Source: an uncultured Lachnospiraceae bacterium
GTDB taxonomy: Bacteria; Bacillota; Clostridia; Lachnospirales; Lachnospiraceae
Reading direction: 5' to 3'
NCBI GenBank assembly: GCA_910585825.1
Contig: CAJUEY010000014.1
Location: forward strand, 1 to 63,683
Length of the DNA: 63,683 bases
Made by a program: the position numbers and the translations under genes
The notes under the pieces: model-generated
Databases searched by the model: none
What the model saw: only the letters and a program-made list of their open reading frames with translations
Told to the model about the DNA's origin: nothing
Shown: positions 18,484 through 27,405 of the stretch, in pieces
Layout: every line of letters starts with the position of its first letter
Position numbering within the stretch: position 1 is the first letter of the stretch

Positions 18484-20571
18484 ATGAATGTTTACACAAC
18501 TGACAAGATTCGCAACGTGGTACTTCTTGGACATGGAGGATGTGGAAAGACCAGCCTGGCAGAGGCAATGGCGTTTTTATCCGGTATTACAACCCGTATG
18601 GGAAAAGTAACTGACGGCAACACCATAAGTGATTATGATAAGGAAGAGACCAAGCGTCTGTTTTCCATTCATACTTCTGTAGTACCGATTATCTGGGAAG
18701 ATACCAAGATCAATATTCTTGATACACCGGGATATTTTGATTTTACAGGTGAAGTGGAAGAAGCAGCATCTGCAGCAGATGCAGCGATCATAGTTGTATC
18801 CGGCAAGGCCGGCATTGAAGTCGGCACCAGGAAAGCATGGGAAATCTGTGAGAAGTACAAACTTCCGAGAATGGTATTTGTGACAGATATGGATATTGAT
18901 GAGGCGAGTTATCGTCAGGTTGTAGAAGATCTGCAGGGATTATATGGCAAAAAGATTGCTCCCTTCCATTTGCCAATCCGTGAAAACGGACAGTTTGTAG
19001 GATATGTCAACGTGCTTCAGCAGAGAGCGAAACGCTGGACAGACAAAGGCGATATCGAAAAAGCAGATGTACCGGATTACTCCAGAGAGAATCTGGAAGT
19101 ATGCAGAGAGGCTTTAATGGAGGCCGTAGCAGAGACAAGCGAAGAATTTATGGACCGTTATTTTGGCGGTGAAGAGTTTTCAGAAGATGAAATCCGCCAG
19201 GCTCTCCGCGTCAACATTGCAGACGGAAGCATTATTCCTGTATTAATGGGTTCTAATATTTTAGCAAGAGGCATGTATACTCTTTTGGTGGATATTGTGA
19301 AATATTTCCCCGGCCCGGATAAAAGAGAATGTGCGGGAATCAATGCAAAGACCAATGAAGTATATCAGGCAGATTATGATTTTGCAAAACCGAAATCCGC
19401 ATATGTATTTAAGACGATCGTAGATCCTTTCATTGGAAAATATTCTCTGATTAAAGTGAATTCCGGTGTATTAAAGACAGATGACGTGCTTTATAATTAC
19501 CATAAGAGTACAGAAGAAAAAATAGGCAAACTCTATGTATTGAGAGGCAACAAAGCAGAAGAAGTCAAAGAACTTCATGCAGGAGATATCGGCGCTCTGG
19601 CAAAACTTTCCAATACGGCTACCACGGATTCTCTTTCCACAAAAGCCAATCCGATTCTTTATATCAGAACCGCTATGCCGACCCCTTATACATATATGAG
19701 GTATCAGGCGAAGAACAAAGGGGACGAAGATAAGATTTCCCAGGCATTACAGAAACTGATGGCGGAAGATCTGACTTTGAAGAGTGTAAATGACAGCGGA
19801 AACAGCCAGACTCTTTTATATGGAATGGGAGATCAGCATTTAGAAGTTGTTGTCAGCAAACTGTTAAACAAATATAAAATCGAAGTAGAATTGTCCAAAC
19901 CAAAGGTTGCATTCCGTGAAACCATCCGCAAGAAATCAGATGTGGAATACAAATACAAAAAGCAGTCCGGCGGACATGGACAGTATGGACATGTTAAGAT
20001 GACGTTTGAGCCATCCGGCAATCTGGAAGAGGCATATGAATTCGATCAGATTGTGGTAGGCGGAGCCGTGCCGAAGAATTATTTTCCGGCAGTAGAAAAA
20101 GGCGTTCAGGAAGCAGTTGTCAGAGGTCCGTTGGCTGCATACCCGGTAGTCGGCGTCAAAGCAGTGCTTTACGATGGATCGTATCATCCTGTAGACTCTT
20201 CTGAAATGGCATTTAAGACAGCATCCAGACAGGCGTTCAAAAAAGGCTTTATGGAAGCATCCCCTGTTTTATTAGAACCCATTGTATCCTTAAAGGTTGT
20301 TGTTCCGGATAACTATACAGGAGATATTATGGGAGATCTGAACAAACGCCGGGGAAGAGTATTGGGAATGAATCCCATCGACGGCGGTAAGCAGGAAATT
20401 ATTGCAGATGTTCCCAGCATGGAATTATTTGGATATAATACAGACCTTCGTTCTATGACGGGCGGCGCCGGAGACTATTCTTATGAATTTGCAAGATATG
20501 AGCAGGCTCCGTCGGATATTCAGGAAAAAGAAATTGCAGCAAGAGCAAATACATTAGACGGTGCAGAGTAA
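18484..20571 (+). CDS. EF-G-like translational GTPase (FusA2-type paralogue)
   Basis: This 695-residue protein has the full five-domain elongation-factor-G layout. The P-loop GHGGCGKTSL is at residues 16-25, and domain IV is around KSGGHGQYGHVKM-like residues (the loop reads KQSGGHGQYGHV). It is not the housekeeping EF-G: the G3 motif is DTPGY (Tyr84 in place of the catalytic His) and the G4 motif is TDMD (residues 134-137) in place of NKMD. From memory, a clostridial EF-G-like family shares such changes. It stands apart from the str operon genes that usually accompany fusA. Its role (ribosome rescue, recycling or stress translation) is unproven. A GGAGG ribosome site precedes the ATG. Confidence 0.88.
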   Translation: MNVYTTDKIRNVVLLGHGGCGKTSLAEAMAFLSGITTRMGKVTDGNTISDYDKEETKRLFSIHTSVVPIIWEDTKINILDTPGYFDFTGEVEEAASAADAAIIVVSGKAGIEVGTRKAWEICEKYKLPRMVFVTDMDIDEASYRQVVEDLQGLYGKKIAPFHLPIRENGQFVGYVNVLQQRAKRWTDKGDIEKADVPDYSRENLEVCREALMEAVAETSEEFMDRYFGGEEFSEDEIRQALRVNIADGSIIPVLMGSNILARGMYTLLVDIVKYFPGPDKRECAGINAKTNEVYQADYDFAKPKSAYVFKTIVDPFIGKYSLIKVNSGVLKTDDVLYNYHKSTEEKIGKLYVLRGNKAEEVKELHAGDIGALAKLSNTATTDSLSTKANPILYIRTAMPTPYTYMRYQAKNKGDEDKISQALQKLMAEDLTLKSVNDSGNSQTLLYGMGDQHLEVVVSKLLNKYKIEVELSKPKVAFRETIRKKSDVEYKYKKQSGGHGQYGHVKMTFEPSGNLEEAYEFDQIVVGGAVPKNYFPAVEKGVQEAVVRGPLAAYPVVGVKAVLYDGSYHPVDSSEMAFKTASRQAFKKGFMEASPVLLEPIVSLKVVVPDNYTGDIMGDLNKRRGRVLGMNPIDGGKQEIIADVPSMELFGYNTDLRSMTGGAGDYSYEFARYEQAPSDIQEKEIAARANTLDGAE

Positions 20572-20653
20572 GCACGGTATAAGAAACAGTAAAATGCATA
20601 AAACTATTACAGGATACAAAACAGAATCATTTTCAAAGAAATGAGGCATGCGT

Positions 20654-22012
20654 ATGAATATGCAGAAGATAAAGCGGAAATGTTTGGCTGTGTTGTTGAT
20701 TATCGTTTTTGCCATTCGAGATCCGTCTATTTCTAAGGCGGATTACTTTGAAAGAGATTTGTATTTTCTGAAGAGACAGACCTGTATCTATAGTTTTAAG
20801 AATGAGACTGTAAATAAACAGGACCCGGAATTTACAGCAGAATTCCGGGTTCGCTGTTATTTAAATGGGGGAATGTTCAAGGATGATGCACTTCCGCAGA
20901 ACGGACTTATAAGGTATACAAAAGAAGATCTGCCGATTTTTTTGACTGTACCGGAAAAAGAAGGATATAATTTTGCCGGCTGGTATACAGACAGCAGTTA
21001 TTCCAGAAAAATCAATCAGATTGACGTGGATACGATTGGTACAAAGGAACTGTATGCAAAATGGACAAAATGCATTGACGGAAATCGCAGCATACAGATG
21101 TATTCCTATCAGACTTCGTCTGTTTCAGATACAGCCAGTAAAAAACTCAGAAATTGCAAATACGATTTTCTGACAGATATTAAAATACCAGGGATGCCCG
21201 CTACAAGAGAAGCCGATGTTATGGAAAACAAAATTGCAGATGCCAGTCAGTGTCCTCAGGGAATCTGCATGACAGATGATTATCTGTTGATCAGTTCCTA
21301 CAGTAATTCAAATGAAAGTCTGGGAGGCATCCATATATTCGATAAAGATACAGGAAACTATCTGGCGTCTCTTGGAATGAAAGGAGACAGTCATCTTGGG
21401 GGACTGGCTTTTGACGGACAATTTATTTGGGTATGTCATTCTAAAAGCAATACACTGGGATGCATTCCCTATTCCTTTATCAGACAAATCGCCTCCATCA
21501 AGCCTCAATCTATGGTAGATTGTTCTGCATTGTTTCAGGAATATCATGTTTTAAATGAACCTTCCTGCATTGCATACAAAGATGGCAAGCTATGGGTGGC
21601 AACGCACACAAAACTTTTAAATTCCAAAATGATTTCCTATCAGGTAACTGCAAACGGCCTGCGTTATGTAAACAGCTACCGGATTCCTGATAAAGTGCAG
21701 GGCATTGTATTTGATGAGGAAGGCAGAGTATATATCAGTACGTCTTATGGGAGAAAAAAATCTTCTTACCTGAACGTATATGCATCTATTGAAGATTTGC
21801 ACAGAAAACCGGGCAAACCGATGATCAAAGTAGAAATGCCTCCCTGTTCAGAAGAAATTGCTCTTACAGAGGATAAGATTTATGTATTATTTGAATCTGC
21901 AGGAGAAAAATATTTAGAAGGGACAGACGGAAAAGGAAAAAGTATCGCTCCAATTGATGAGATACTTGCAATATGGAAAAGTTCTATTTTAGATATGGCG
22001 GACAGCAAGTAA
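20654..22012 (+). CDS. Secreted protein with InlB-type B repeat and beta-propeller-like region
   Basis: This roughly 452-residue protein has a Lys/Arg-rich N-terminus and hydrophobic core (about 8-22) consistent with a signal peptide. One Listeria-Bacteroides (InlB B) repeat lies at about 70-135, ending GYNFAGWYTDSSY...ELYAKW. Residues about 195-440 contain repeated short motifs (ICMTDDYLLISSY, GLAFDGQFIWVCHS, CIAYKDGKLWVATH, GIVFDEEGRVYIST) typical of a six- or seven-bladed propeller of the NHL/SMP-30 kind. I chose the ATG at 20654 because the nearest GAGG lies 7 bases upstream; 20648 is an alternative. No enzyme motif is visible. An adhesin or carbohydrate-recognition role is only a guess. 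Confidence 0.72.
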   Translation: MNMQKIKRKCLAVLLIIVFAIRDPSISKADYFERDLYFLKRQTCIYSFKNETVNKQDPEFTAEFRVRCYLNGGMFKDDALPQNGLIRYTKEDLPIFLTVPEKEGYNFAGWYTDSSYSRKINQIDVDTIGTKELYAKWTKCIDGNRSIQMYSYQTSSVSDTASKKLRNCKYDFLTDIKIPGMPATREADVMENKIADASQCPQGICMTDDYLLISSYSNSNESLGGIHIFDKDTGNYLASLGMKGDSHLGGLAFDGQFIWVCHSKSNTLGCIPYSFIRQIASIKPQSMVDCSALFQEYHVLNEPSCIAYKDGKLWVATHTKLLNSKMISYQVTANGLRYVNSYRIPDKVQGIVFDEEGRVYISTSYGRKKSSYLNVYASIEDLHRKPGKPMIKVEMPPCSEEIALTEDKIYVLFESAGEKYLEGTDGKGKSIAPIDEILAIWKSSILDMADSK

Positions 22013-22141
22013 TTTGCTGTTCGTTTTTTTGCCTCCATAATGCGTTTTACATCGTATGAAATCAATTTCATCATTATAAACAAAAACAAAGGTGAAAAAT
22101 TATAAAATGTGCCAATTTACAAATGATTTATAATGATTTAT

Positions 22142-22170
22142 TATAATATCAACATATGAAAACGATATCA
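22142..22170 (+). promoter_or_regulatory. -10 box and LacI/cre-type operator of the sucrose operon
   Basis: TATAAT at 22142-22147 is followed at 22157-22170 by TGAAAACGATATCA, which fits the central-CG pseudo-palindrome bound by LacI-family regulators (and CcpA cre sites). It lies between the -10 box and the first start codon, so binding should block transcription. The LacI-family gene at the end of the operon is the natural candidate regulator; CcpA is the alternative. I see no convincing -35 box at standard spacing. Confidence 0.65.
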
Positions 22171-22195
22171 CAAATTAAAAAAGGAGGTATTAGAG

Positions 22196-23152
22196 ATGAA
22201 ACCATACGATGTAACGGCATTAGGAGAATTGCTGATTGATTTTACGGAATATGGAATGAGCGAACAGGGGAATCCGGTATTAGAAGCGAATCCGGGAGGC
22301 GCCCCCTGCAACGTTCTGGCAATGTTAAGCCGGCTGGGAAAGAAGACGGCATTTATCGGCAAAGTAGGAAACGACATGTTTGGAAATCAGTTGGAATCGG
22401 CTCTTCTGGAAACTGGAATCGATACCACAGGTCTGAAACGGGATGACAAAACCCATACCACGCTGGCATTTGTGCATACCAGAGAAGATGGCGACAGAGA
22501 GTTTTCTTTCTGCCGGAATCCCGGAGCAGATGTGATGCTTTCGGAAGAAGACATAGAGGAAGAGCTGTTGGAAAACTGCAGGATCTTTCATTTCGGCTCC
22601 CTTTCTATGACGCATGATACAAGCCGGAGAGCAACGATAAAAGCAGTTTCTCTAGCCAAAAAACACGGCGCTGTATTATCCTATGATCCGAATTTAAGAG
22701 AAGCTCTTTGGGAGGATCTGGAGGAAGCCAGAAAACAGATCTCTTTTGGGCTTGAGAACTGCCATATTTTGAAAATATCAGACAACGAAGTGCAGTGGCT
22801 GACGGGAGAATCTGATTATGACAAAGGCATTCGCTCCATACAGGAAACATACGATATTCCGTTAATTCTTTTGTCCATGGGAAAAGACGGCAGCAGAGCT
22901 TATACAAAAGAGATCCGGGCAGAGCAGGCGGCATATCTCCAGTCCGGCACGATAGAAACCACAGGAGCGGGGGATACCTTCTGCGCATGTGTTTTAAATT
23001 ATATTTTAGAGAACGGCTGGAAAGCGTTTTCCAAAGAGGAGTTGGAAGAAATGCTGCGGTTTGCCAATGCAGCGGCGTCTATTGTGACCACTCGAAAAGG
23101 AGCGCTGAGGGTAATGCCTCAAAAAGAAGAAGTAGAGGCTTTGATGTCGTAG
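22196..23152 (+). CDS. PfkB-family fructokinase
   Basis: This 318-residue cytoplasmic ribokinase-family sugar kinase phosphorylates fructose (probable). The N-terminal family signature reads NPGGAPCNVLAMLSRLG, and the C-terminal ETTGAGDTFCACVL motif carries the anion hole and the catalytic Asp. It is the first gene of a five-gene operon that also encodes an amylosucrase-like GH13 enzyme. That enzyme would release fructose from sucrose, so fructokinase is the best call. It is preceded by an AAAGGAGG site and by the LacI/cre operator. Confidence 0.9.
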   Translation: MKPYDVTALGELLIDFTEYGMSEQGNPVLEANPGGAPCNVLAMLSRLGKKTAFIGKVGNDMFGNQLESALLETGIDTTGLKRDDKTHTTLAFVHTREDGDREFSFCRNPGADVMLSEEDIEEELLENCRIFHFGSLSMTHDTSRRATIKAVSLAKKHGAVLSYDPNLREALWEDLEEARKQISFGLENCHILKISDNEVQWLTGESDYDKGIRSIQETYDIPLILLSMGKDGSRAYTKEIRAEQAAYLQSGTIETTGAGDTFCACVLNYILENGWKAFSKEELEEMLRFANAAASIVTTRKGALRVMPQKEEVEALMS

Positions 23153-23168
23153 AATGCAGGAGGTACCT

Positions 23169-23999
23169 ATGACGAAAAAAGTGATTTTTCTGGATATTGA
23201 CGGAACTCTGACAGAGCCCGGGAGCAACCAACCGCCAAAATCAGCGGTTTTCGCCATTCAAAAGGCAAGGGAACTGGGACACTTCGTATTCTTATGTACG
23301 GGACGGAATTTTAATATGCTGTCGCCTCTGTTAGAGTACGGATGGGACGGTTATGCGGCAAGCTCCGGGGGTTATATCAAATGCGGTTCTGAACTTATTT
23401 ACGATTGTCCCATGAGTGAACGGCAGAAACAGACGGCAATGGATATTTTGAAGGAAAACGGTGTTTTTCGGACTGTAGAGTGCAGAGACGGTTCTTATAC
23501 AGATGAAGGGTTTAAAGTTTTTTTGAAAGAACACGCAAAAGCCGGAGAAAACAGTGAATTGCTGCGTTGGAGAGAGCAGATCGAACAAACACTGAATATC
23601 CGGCCTATGCAGGAATACAACGGACAGCCTGTATACAAAATCGTAATGATGAGTCCTTCTTATGAACAGCTGAAAGAACCGAAACGTGTTTTGGAAAAAG
23701 AATTTGCGTTTTGCATTCAGGATCAGGGGCAGGAAGAATTTATCAACGGGGAAATTGTCAACCGAAAATTTGACAAAGGAAAAGCGATAGAAAGAGTCTG
23801 TTCTTATCTTCATGTTTCTACAGAGGATGCAGTGGCCATAGGAGACAGCATGAATGACAGAGAAATGTTAGAAACCGCGGGTTTTGGCATTTGCATGGAA
23901 AATGGCAGCAGACTTTTAAAAGAGATTGCAGATGATATTTGTCCCTCTGTAACGGAGGATGGGATATATCAGGCATTTTTAAAGCACCATTTTATTTGA
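23169..23999 (+). CDS. HAD-superfamily (Cof-type) sugar-phosphate phosphatase
   Basis: This 276-residue protein is a Cof/YidA-type phosphatase. The HAD motif I reads FLDIDGTLT (nucleophile Asp near residue 9), motif II is LCTGRN, the C2 cap is in the middle, and motif IV reads VAIGDSMNDREML. Fidelity to the family is good. I take the ATG at 23169, which follows AGGAGG, over 23154. It sits 16 bases after the fructokinase gene and is followed by the EIIA fragment, which suggests a sugar-phosphate substrate linked to sucrose use. The true substrate is unknown. Confidence 0.88.
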   Translation: MTKKVIFLDIDGTLTEPGSNQPPKSAVFAIQKARELGHFVFLCTGRNFNMLSPLLEYGWDGYAASSGGYIKCGSELIYDCPMSERQKQTAMDILKENGVFRTVECRDGSYTDEGFKVFLKEHAKAGENSELLRWREQIEQTLNIRPMQEYNGQPVYKIVMMSPSYEQLKEPKRVLEKEFAFCIQDQGQEEFINGEIVNRKFDKGKAIERVCSYLHVSTEDAVAIGDSMNDREMLETAGFGICMENGSRLLKEIADDICPSVTEDGIYQAFLKHHFI

Positions 24000-24049
24000 G
24001 ATCATGTATCATCCATTTCATAAAAAATAAAACAGGGAGGAGAATTGTT

Positions 24050-24556
24050 ATGGATTATACAAAATGTGCAAAAGAAATTTTTGATACAGTGGGAGGGCGA
24101 AACAATCTGGTCAGTGCAGCTCATTATGCGACAAGGCTCAGACTGGTAACTGTGGACAACAGCAAAATTGACATGAGGAAACTGGAAAATGTCGACGGCG
24201 TTGGAATTGAGCCGGAAGAAGGCATTGTAGCGGCGCCCTTTGACGGAGAGATTTCCACCGTTGCAGAAACACGTCATGCAGTGGGCATAAGCGGTCCCTG
24301 CGGCATGGAGGTTTTGATCCATGTGGGAATTGACACCGTTGCAATGAAAGGCGACGGATTTGAAGTATTTGTTTCTGAAGGAGATAAAGTAAAAGCCGGA
24401 CAGAAATTAATGGCCTTTGATATTTCCAAAATCAAGGAGGCCGGATACAGCACGACAACAGCGGTGCTTTTAACAAACAGCGATGAATATCCGGATTTTA
24501 AAATAGTGAAAAAAGGACAGACAAATACTATGGAAAAAATCTTTGAAATAGGATAA
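24050..24556 (+). CDS. In-frame EIIB'-EIIA' PTS fusion left by loss of the permease
   Basis: This 168-residue protein is not a normal PTS protein. Residues 1-51 match the start of a glucose/sucrose-family EIIB domain (AKEIFDTVGGRNNLVS then HYATRLR). Position 26 is Tyr (TAT), where the phosphorylated Cys of the HCATRLR motif belongs. From residue 52 the chain continues as the second half of an EIIA-Glc-type domain (IEPEEGIVAAPFDG), keeping both active-site His (76 and 91, in RHAVGI and LIHVGIDTV). The rest of EIIB, all of EIIC and the first half of EIIA are missing, yet the frame is intact and a strong GGGAGGAG site precedes the ATG. It cannot transport sugar. It may be a decaying relic, or an HPr-phosphorylated EIIA with a regulatory or donor role. 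It lies between the HAD phosphatase and amylosucrase genes. Confidence 0.85.
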   Translation: MDYTKCAKEIFDTVGGRNNLVSAAHYATRLRLVTVDNSKIDMRKLENVDGVGIEPEEGIVAAPFDGEISTVAETRHAVGISGPCGMEVLIHVGIDTVAMKGDGFEVFVSEGDKVKAGQKLMAFDISKIKEAGYSTTTAVLLTNSDEYPDFKIVKKGQTNTMEKIFEIG

Positions 24557-24571
24557 TATGAAGGTGGAAAT

Positions 24572-26425
24572 ATGAAAAAAACAGGAAAAGACAAGTTAAT
24601 CGAACGCTTTCAACAAAGGATGGCAAAACATCATGACGAACTCCGCTGGCTTTATATGGAGCTATATGGAAATGACTCTATGTTTGCAGAATTGTGTGAT
24701 CAGCTTTACCGGTTTTATCTGGAACGAAATAGTGACTTAAAAGAGATTGATTTATACCGGGAAGAGAATCCAAACTGGTATAAGAAAAATGACCTTCTCG
24801 GCATGATGCTTTATATCGATCAGTTTGCCGGGGATATCAATGGAGTAAGATCGAAATTAAATTACATTAGAAAATGCAATGTGAATTATATTCACATAAT
24901 GCCGTTTTTGGAGTCGCCCAAAGGGCGCTCCGACGGCGGTTATGCGGTGTCTGATTTCCGAAAAGTCCAAAAAGAGCTTGGGACTATGGAGGATTTGGAA
25001 AAACTGACGGCTGCCTGTCACAAAAAGGGAATGTATGTCTGTATGGATTTCGTGATGAATCATACATCAGAAGAACATGAATGGGCGAAACGGGCACGGG
25101 CAGGAGAGGGAGAATATATGAGCAGGTATTTTTTCTTCCGGGATCATACGATTCCCTCCATATATGAAAAGACAGTTCCCCAGGTGTTTCCTACAACGGC
25201 TCCCGGTAATTTTACATGGTTAGAAGACGCACAGCATTTTGTGATGACCAGCTTTTATCCTTATCAGTGGGATTTGAATTATAAAAATCCGAGAGTCTTT
25301 AATGAAATGCTTTACCACCTTCTGTATCTGGCCAACAGAGGAATTGATATTATCCGCCTGGATGCCGTTCCTTATATCTGGAAAGAACTGCATACCCAGT
25401 GCCGGAATCTTCCTCAGGTGCATACGATTGTGCGTATGATGCGTATGATTTGTGAGATTGTATGTCCAAGCGTTTTGCTTTTGGGAGAAGTTGTCATGGA
25501 ACCTGAGAAGGTTGTGCCTTATTTTGGAACGGTGGAGAAACCGGAATGCCATATGCTTTATAACGTTACAACTATGGCGACCACCTGGCATACCGTGGCA
25601 ACCGGAAACACCAGGCTTTTAAAGGAACAATTGGATATCCTTCATTCTCTGCCCAAGGAATATATATTTCTGAATTATCTCAGGTGTCATGACGATATTG
25701 GCTGGGGGCTGGATTATGCTTCTTTAGAAAAAGAGAATATGGAAGAGCGGGCCCATAAAAAATATCTGAATGATTATTTTCAGGGATATGTGGAAGGAAG
25801 CAGCAGCCGGGGTGAGCTGTACAATGCAGATCCTCTAAGCGGAGACGCAAGATTCTGTGGAACGACAGCCTCCATGTGCGGTGTGGAAAAAGCGGGATTT
25901 GAGCAGAATGATGCGGATATGAAGATTGCGATTCAGCTGGATTTGATGCTGCATGCATATATGTTTATGCAGTCCGGAATTCCGGTTATTTACAGTGGAG
26001 ATGAGATTGGCCAGGTCAATGATTATTCCTATAAGGATGATCCGTGGAAAGCAGCAGATTCCAGATATCTGCATCGGGGAGCAATGAATTGGAAACTGGC
26101 GGAGGACATTTCCAGAAAGAATACCGTAGAATATGCAATGTTTGAAGGACTGGACAGATTGGAAAAAATCCGGAAATCAGAAAAGGCGTTTGTCTCTGGT
26201 GCAGACGCCTGGACAATTGATACAGGAGATTCTTCGGTATTGGGAATCGGAAGATATTTTGAGGGAGAAAAGCTGATTGGATTGTTTAACTTCAGCAAAT
26301 TTGAAAAAACAACAGTGCTGCAGGAAACAGAGGAATATAAAGAATTGATTACCGGGAAAGAGGGGAATACGGCAGAAATACATCTTCCCGCATATGGATT
26401 TGTCTACCTGAAAAAGAAGGGATAA
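24572..26425 (+). CDS. Amylosucrase-like GH13 enzyme
   Basis: This 617-residue protein lacks a signal peptide, so it is cytoplasmic. It has the amylosucrase/sucrose phosphorylase type of GH13 barrel with DGGYAVSDFRKV and DFVMNHTSEEHEWA. The likely nucleophile is Asp264 (IIRLDAVPYIWK), the acid/base Glu306 (LLGEVVM) and the transition-state Asp374 (RCHDDIGW). The N-terminal helical extension (about 1-85) is typical of amylosucrase rather than sucrose phosphorylase. It should split sucrose, passing glucose to an alpha-1,4-glucan and freeing fructose for the fructokinase at 22196. Sucrose hydrolase is the alternative. It is followed after 5 bases by the regulator gene. Confidence 0.88.
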   Translation: MKKTGKDKLIERFQQRMAKHHDELRWLYMELYGNDSMFAELCDQLYRFYLERNSDLKEIDLYREENPNWYKKNDLLGMMLYIDQFAGDINGVRSKLNYIRKCNVNYIHIMPFLESPKGRSDGGYAVSDFRKVQKELGTMEDLEKLTAACHKKGMYVCMDFVMNHTSEEHEWAKRARAGEGEYMSRYFFFRDHTIPSIYEKTVPQVFPTTAPGNFTWLEDAQHFVMTSFYPYQWDLNYKNPRVFNEMLYHLLYLANRGIDIIRLDAVPYIWKELHTQCRNLPQVHTIVRMMRMICEIVCPSVLLLGEVVMEPEKVVPYFGTVEKPECHMLYNVTTMATTWHTVATGNTRLLKEQLDILHSLPKEYIFLNYLRCHDDIGWGLDYASLEKENMEERAHKKYLNDYFQGYVEGSSSRGELYNADPLSGDARFCGTTASMCGVEKAGFEQNDADMKIAIQLDLMLHAYMFMQSGIPVIYSGDEIGQVNDYSYKDDPWKAADSRYLHRGAMNWKLAEDISRKNTVEYAMFEGLDRLEKIRKSEKAFVSGADAWTIDTGDSSVLGIGRYFEGEKLIGLFNFSKFEKTTVLQETEEYKELITGKEGNTAEIHLPAYGFVYLKKKG

Positions 26426-26430
26426 GAAAA

Positions 26431-27405
26431 ATGAACGTATCGGAAATTGCAAAATTAGCAGGCGTATCACCGGCAACTGTTTCCAGATATTTTAATAACG
26501 GTTATCTGTCCGAGGAGAAACGAAAGGCAATTCAAAAGGTCGTGGAGGAAACCGGATACCGGCCTTCTATGCAGGCGCAGACGCTTCGGACAAAGAAAAC
26601 CAAAATGATCGGCGTCGTTGTGCCGAAGATTGCATCGGCTTCTATCGGAAAAGTTGTAGAAGGGATTTTATCGGTATTAAATACCAAAGGCTATCAGATG
26701 CTTTTGGCTGTAGCTCAGAATGATCCTCAGAAAGAATTGGAGTATCTGGCTGCATTTAACGGCAGACAGGTAGACGGCGTCATTCTTGTGGCAACGGTAT
26801 TTACCCCAGAGCACAAACGCCTGTTGAAGAAGCTTTCAGTACCGGTTGTAATCATAGGACAGCAGCTTGACGGATATTGCTGTGTCTTTCATGATGATTA
26901 TCATGCTTCTTATGATCTTACAAAATATATCCTGGAAAAAGGCAGAACGCGTTTGGGATATATTTCTGCAATACAAAAGGATAGAGCGGTGGGAGAGGAG
27001 CGTTACAAAGGCTATTTAGACGCCGTCTGTTATATGGGCAGGGAAGAACTGGCGAAACGTTTTGTTACAGCCTCTTTTACCGTTAGTTCCGGATATGAAA
27101 AAGCAAAAGAATTGTTAGAGCAGTATAAAGATCTGGATGCTGTTATCTGTGCAACGGATTCCATGGCGGCAGGCGTCATACAGTATTTAAACGAATGCGG
27201 CATAGATGTTCCGGGACAGATTTTAGTAGCCGGACAGGGGGATTCGGATCTTGCAAGGGTAACTTCCCCGCCTTTTATCACTGTCCACTATTCGTATGAA
27301 AAAAGCGGAGAGATTGCTGTGGAGATGTTGATGAAGTGTCTGGATGAGAAGGAGAAGACGATTCAGGAAGTTAAGCTGGGGTATTCGATTGTGGAGGCAT
27401 CCTAG
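26431..27405 (+). CDS. LacI-family transcriptional regulator of the sucrose operon
   Basis: This 324-residue protein begins with a classical LacI helix-turn-helix (VSEIAKLAGVSPATVSRYFN) and continues as a periplasmic-binding-protein-like sensor domain (about 60-324). It is the last gene of the operon. It most likely binds the pseudo-palindrome at 22157-22170 and releases it on binding sucrose or fructose. Its stop codon lies inside the left arm of the perfect inverted repeat at 27402-27463. Confidence 0.92.
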   Translation: MNVSEIAKLAGVSPATVSRYFNNGYLSEEKRKAIQKVVEETGYRPSMQAQTLRTKKTKMIGVVVPKIASASIGKVVEGILSVLNTKGYQMLLAVAQNDPQKELEYLAAFNGRQVDGVILVATVFTPEHKRLLKKLSVPVVIIGQQLDGYCCVFHDDYHASYDLTKYILEKGRTRLGYISAIQKDRAVGEERYKGYLDAVCYMGREELAKRFVTASFTVSSGYEKAKELLEQYKDLDAVICATDSMAAGVIQYLNECGIDVPGQILVAGQGDSDLARVTSPPFITVHYSYEKSGEIAVEMLMKCLDEKEKTIQEVKLGYSIVEAS

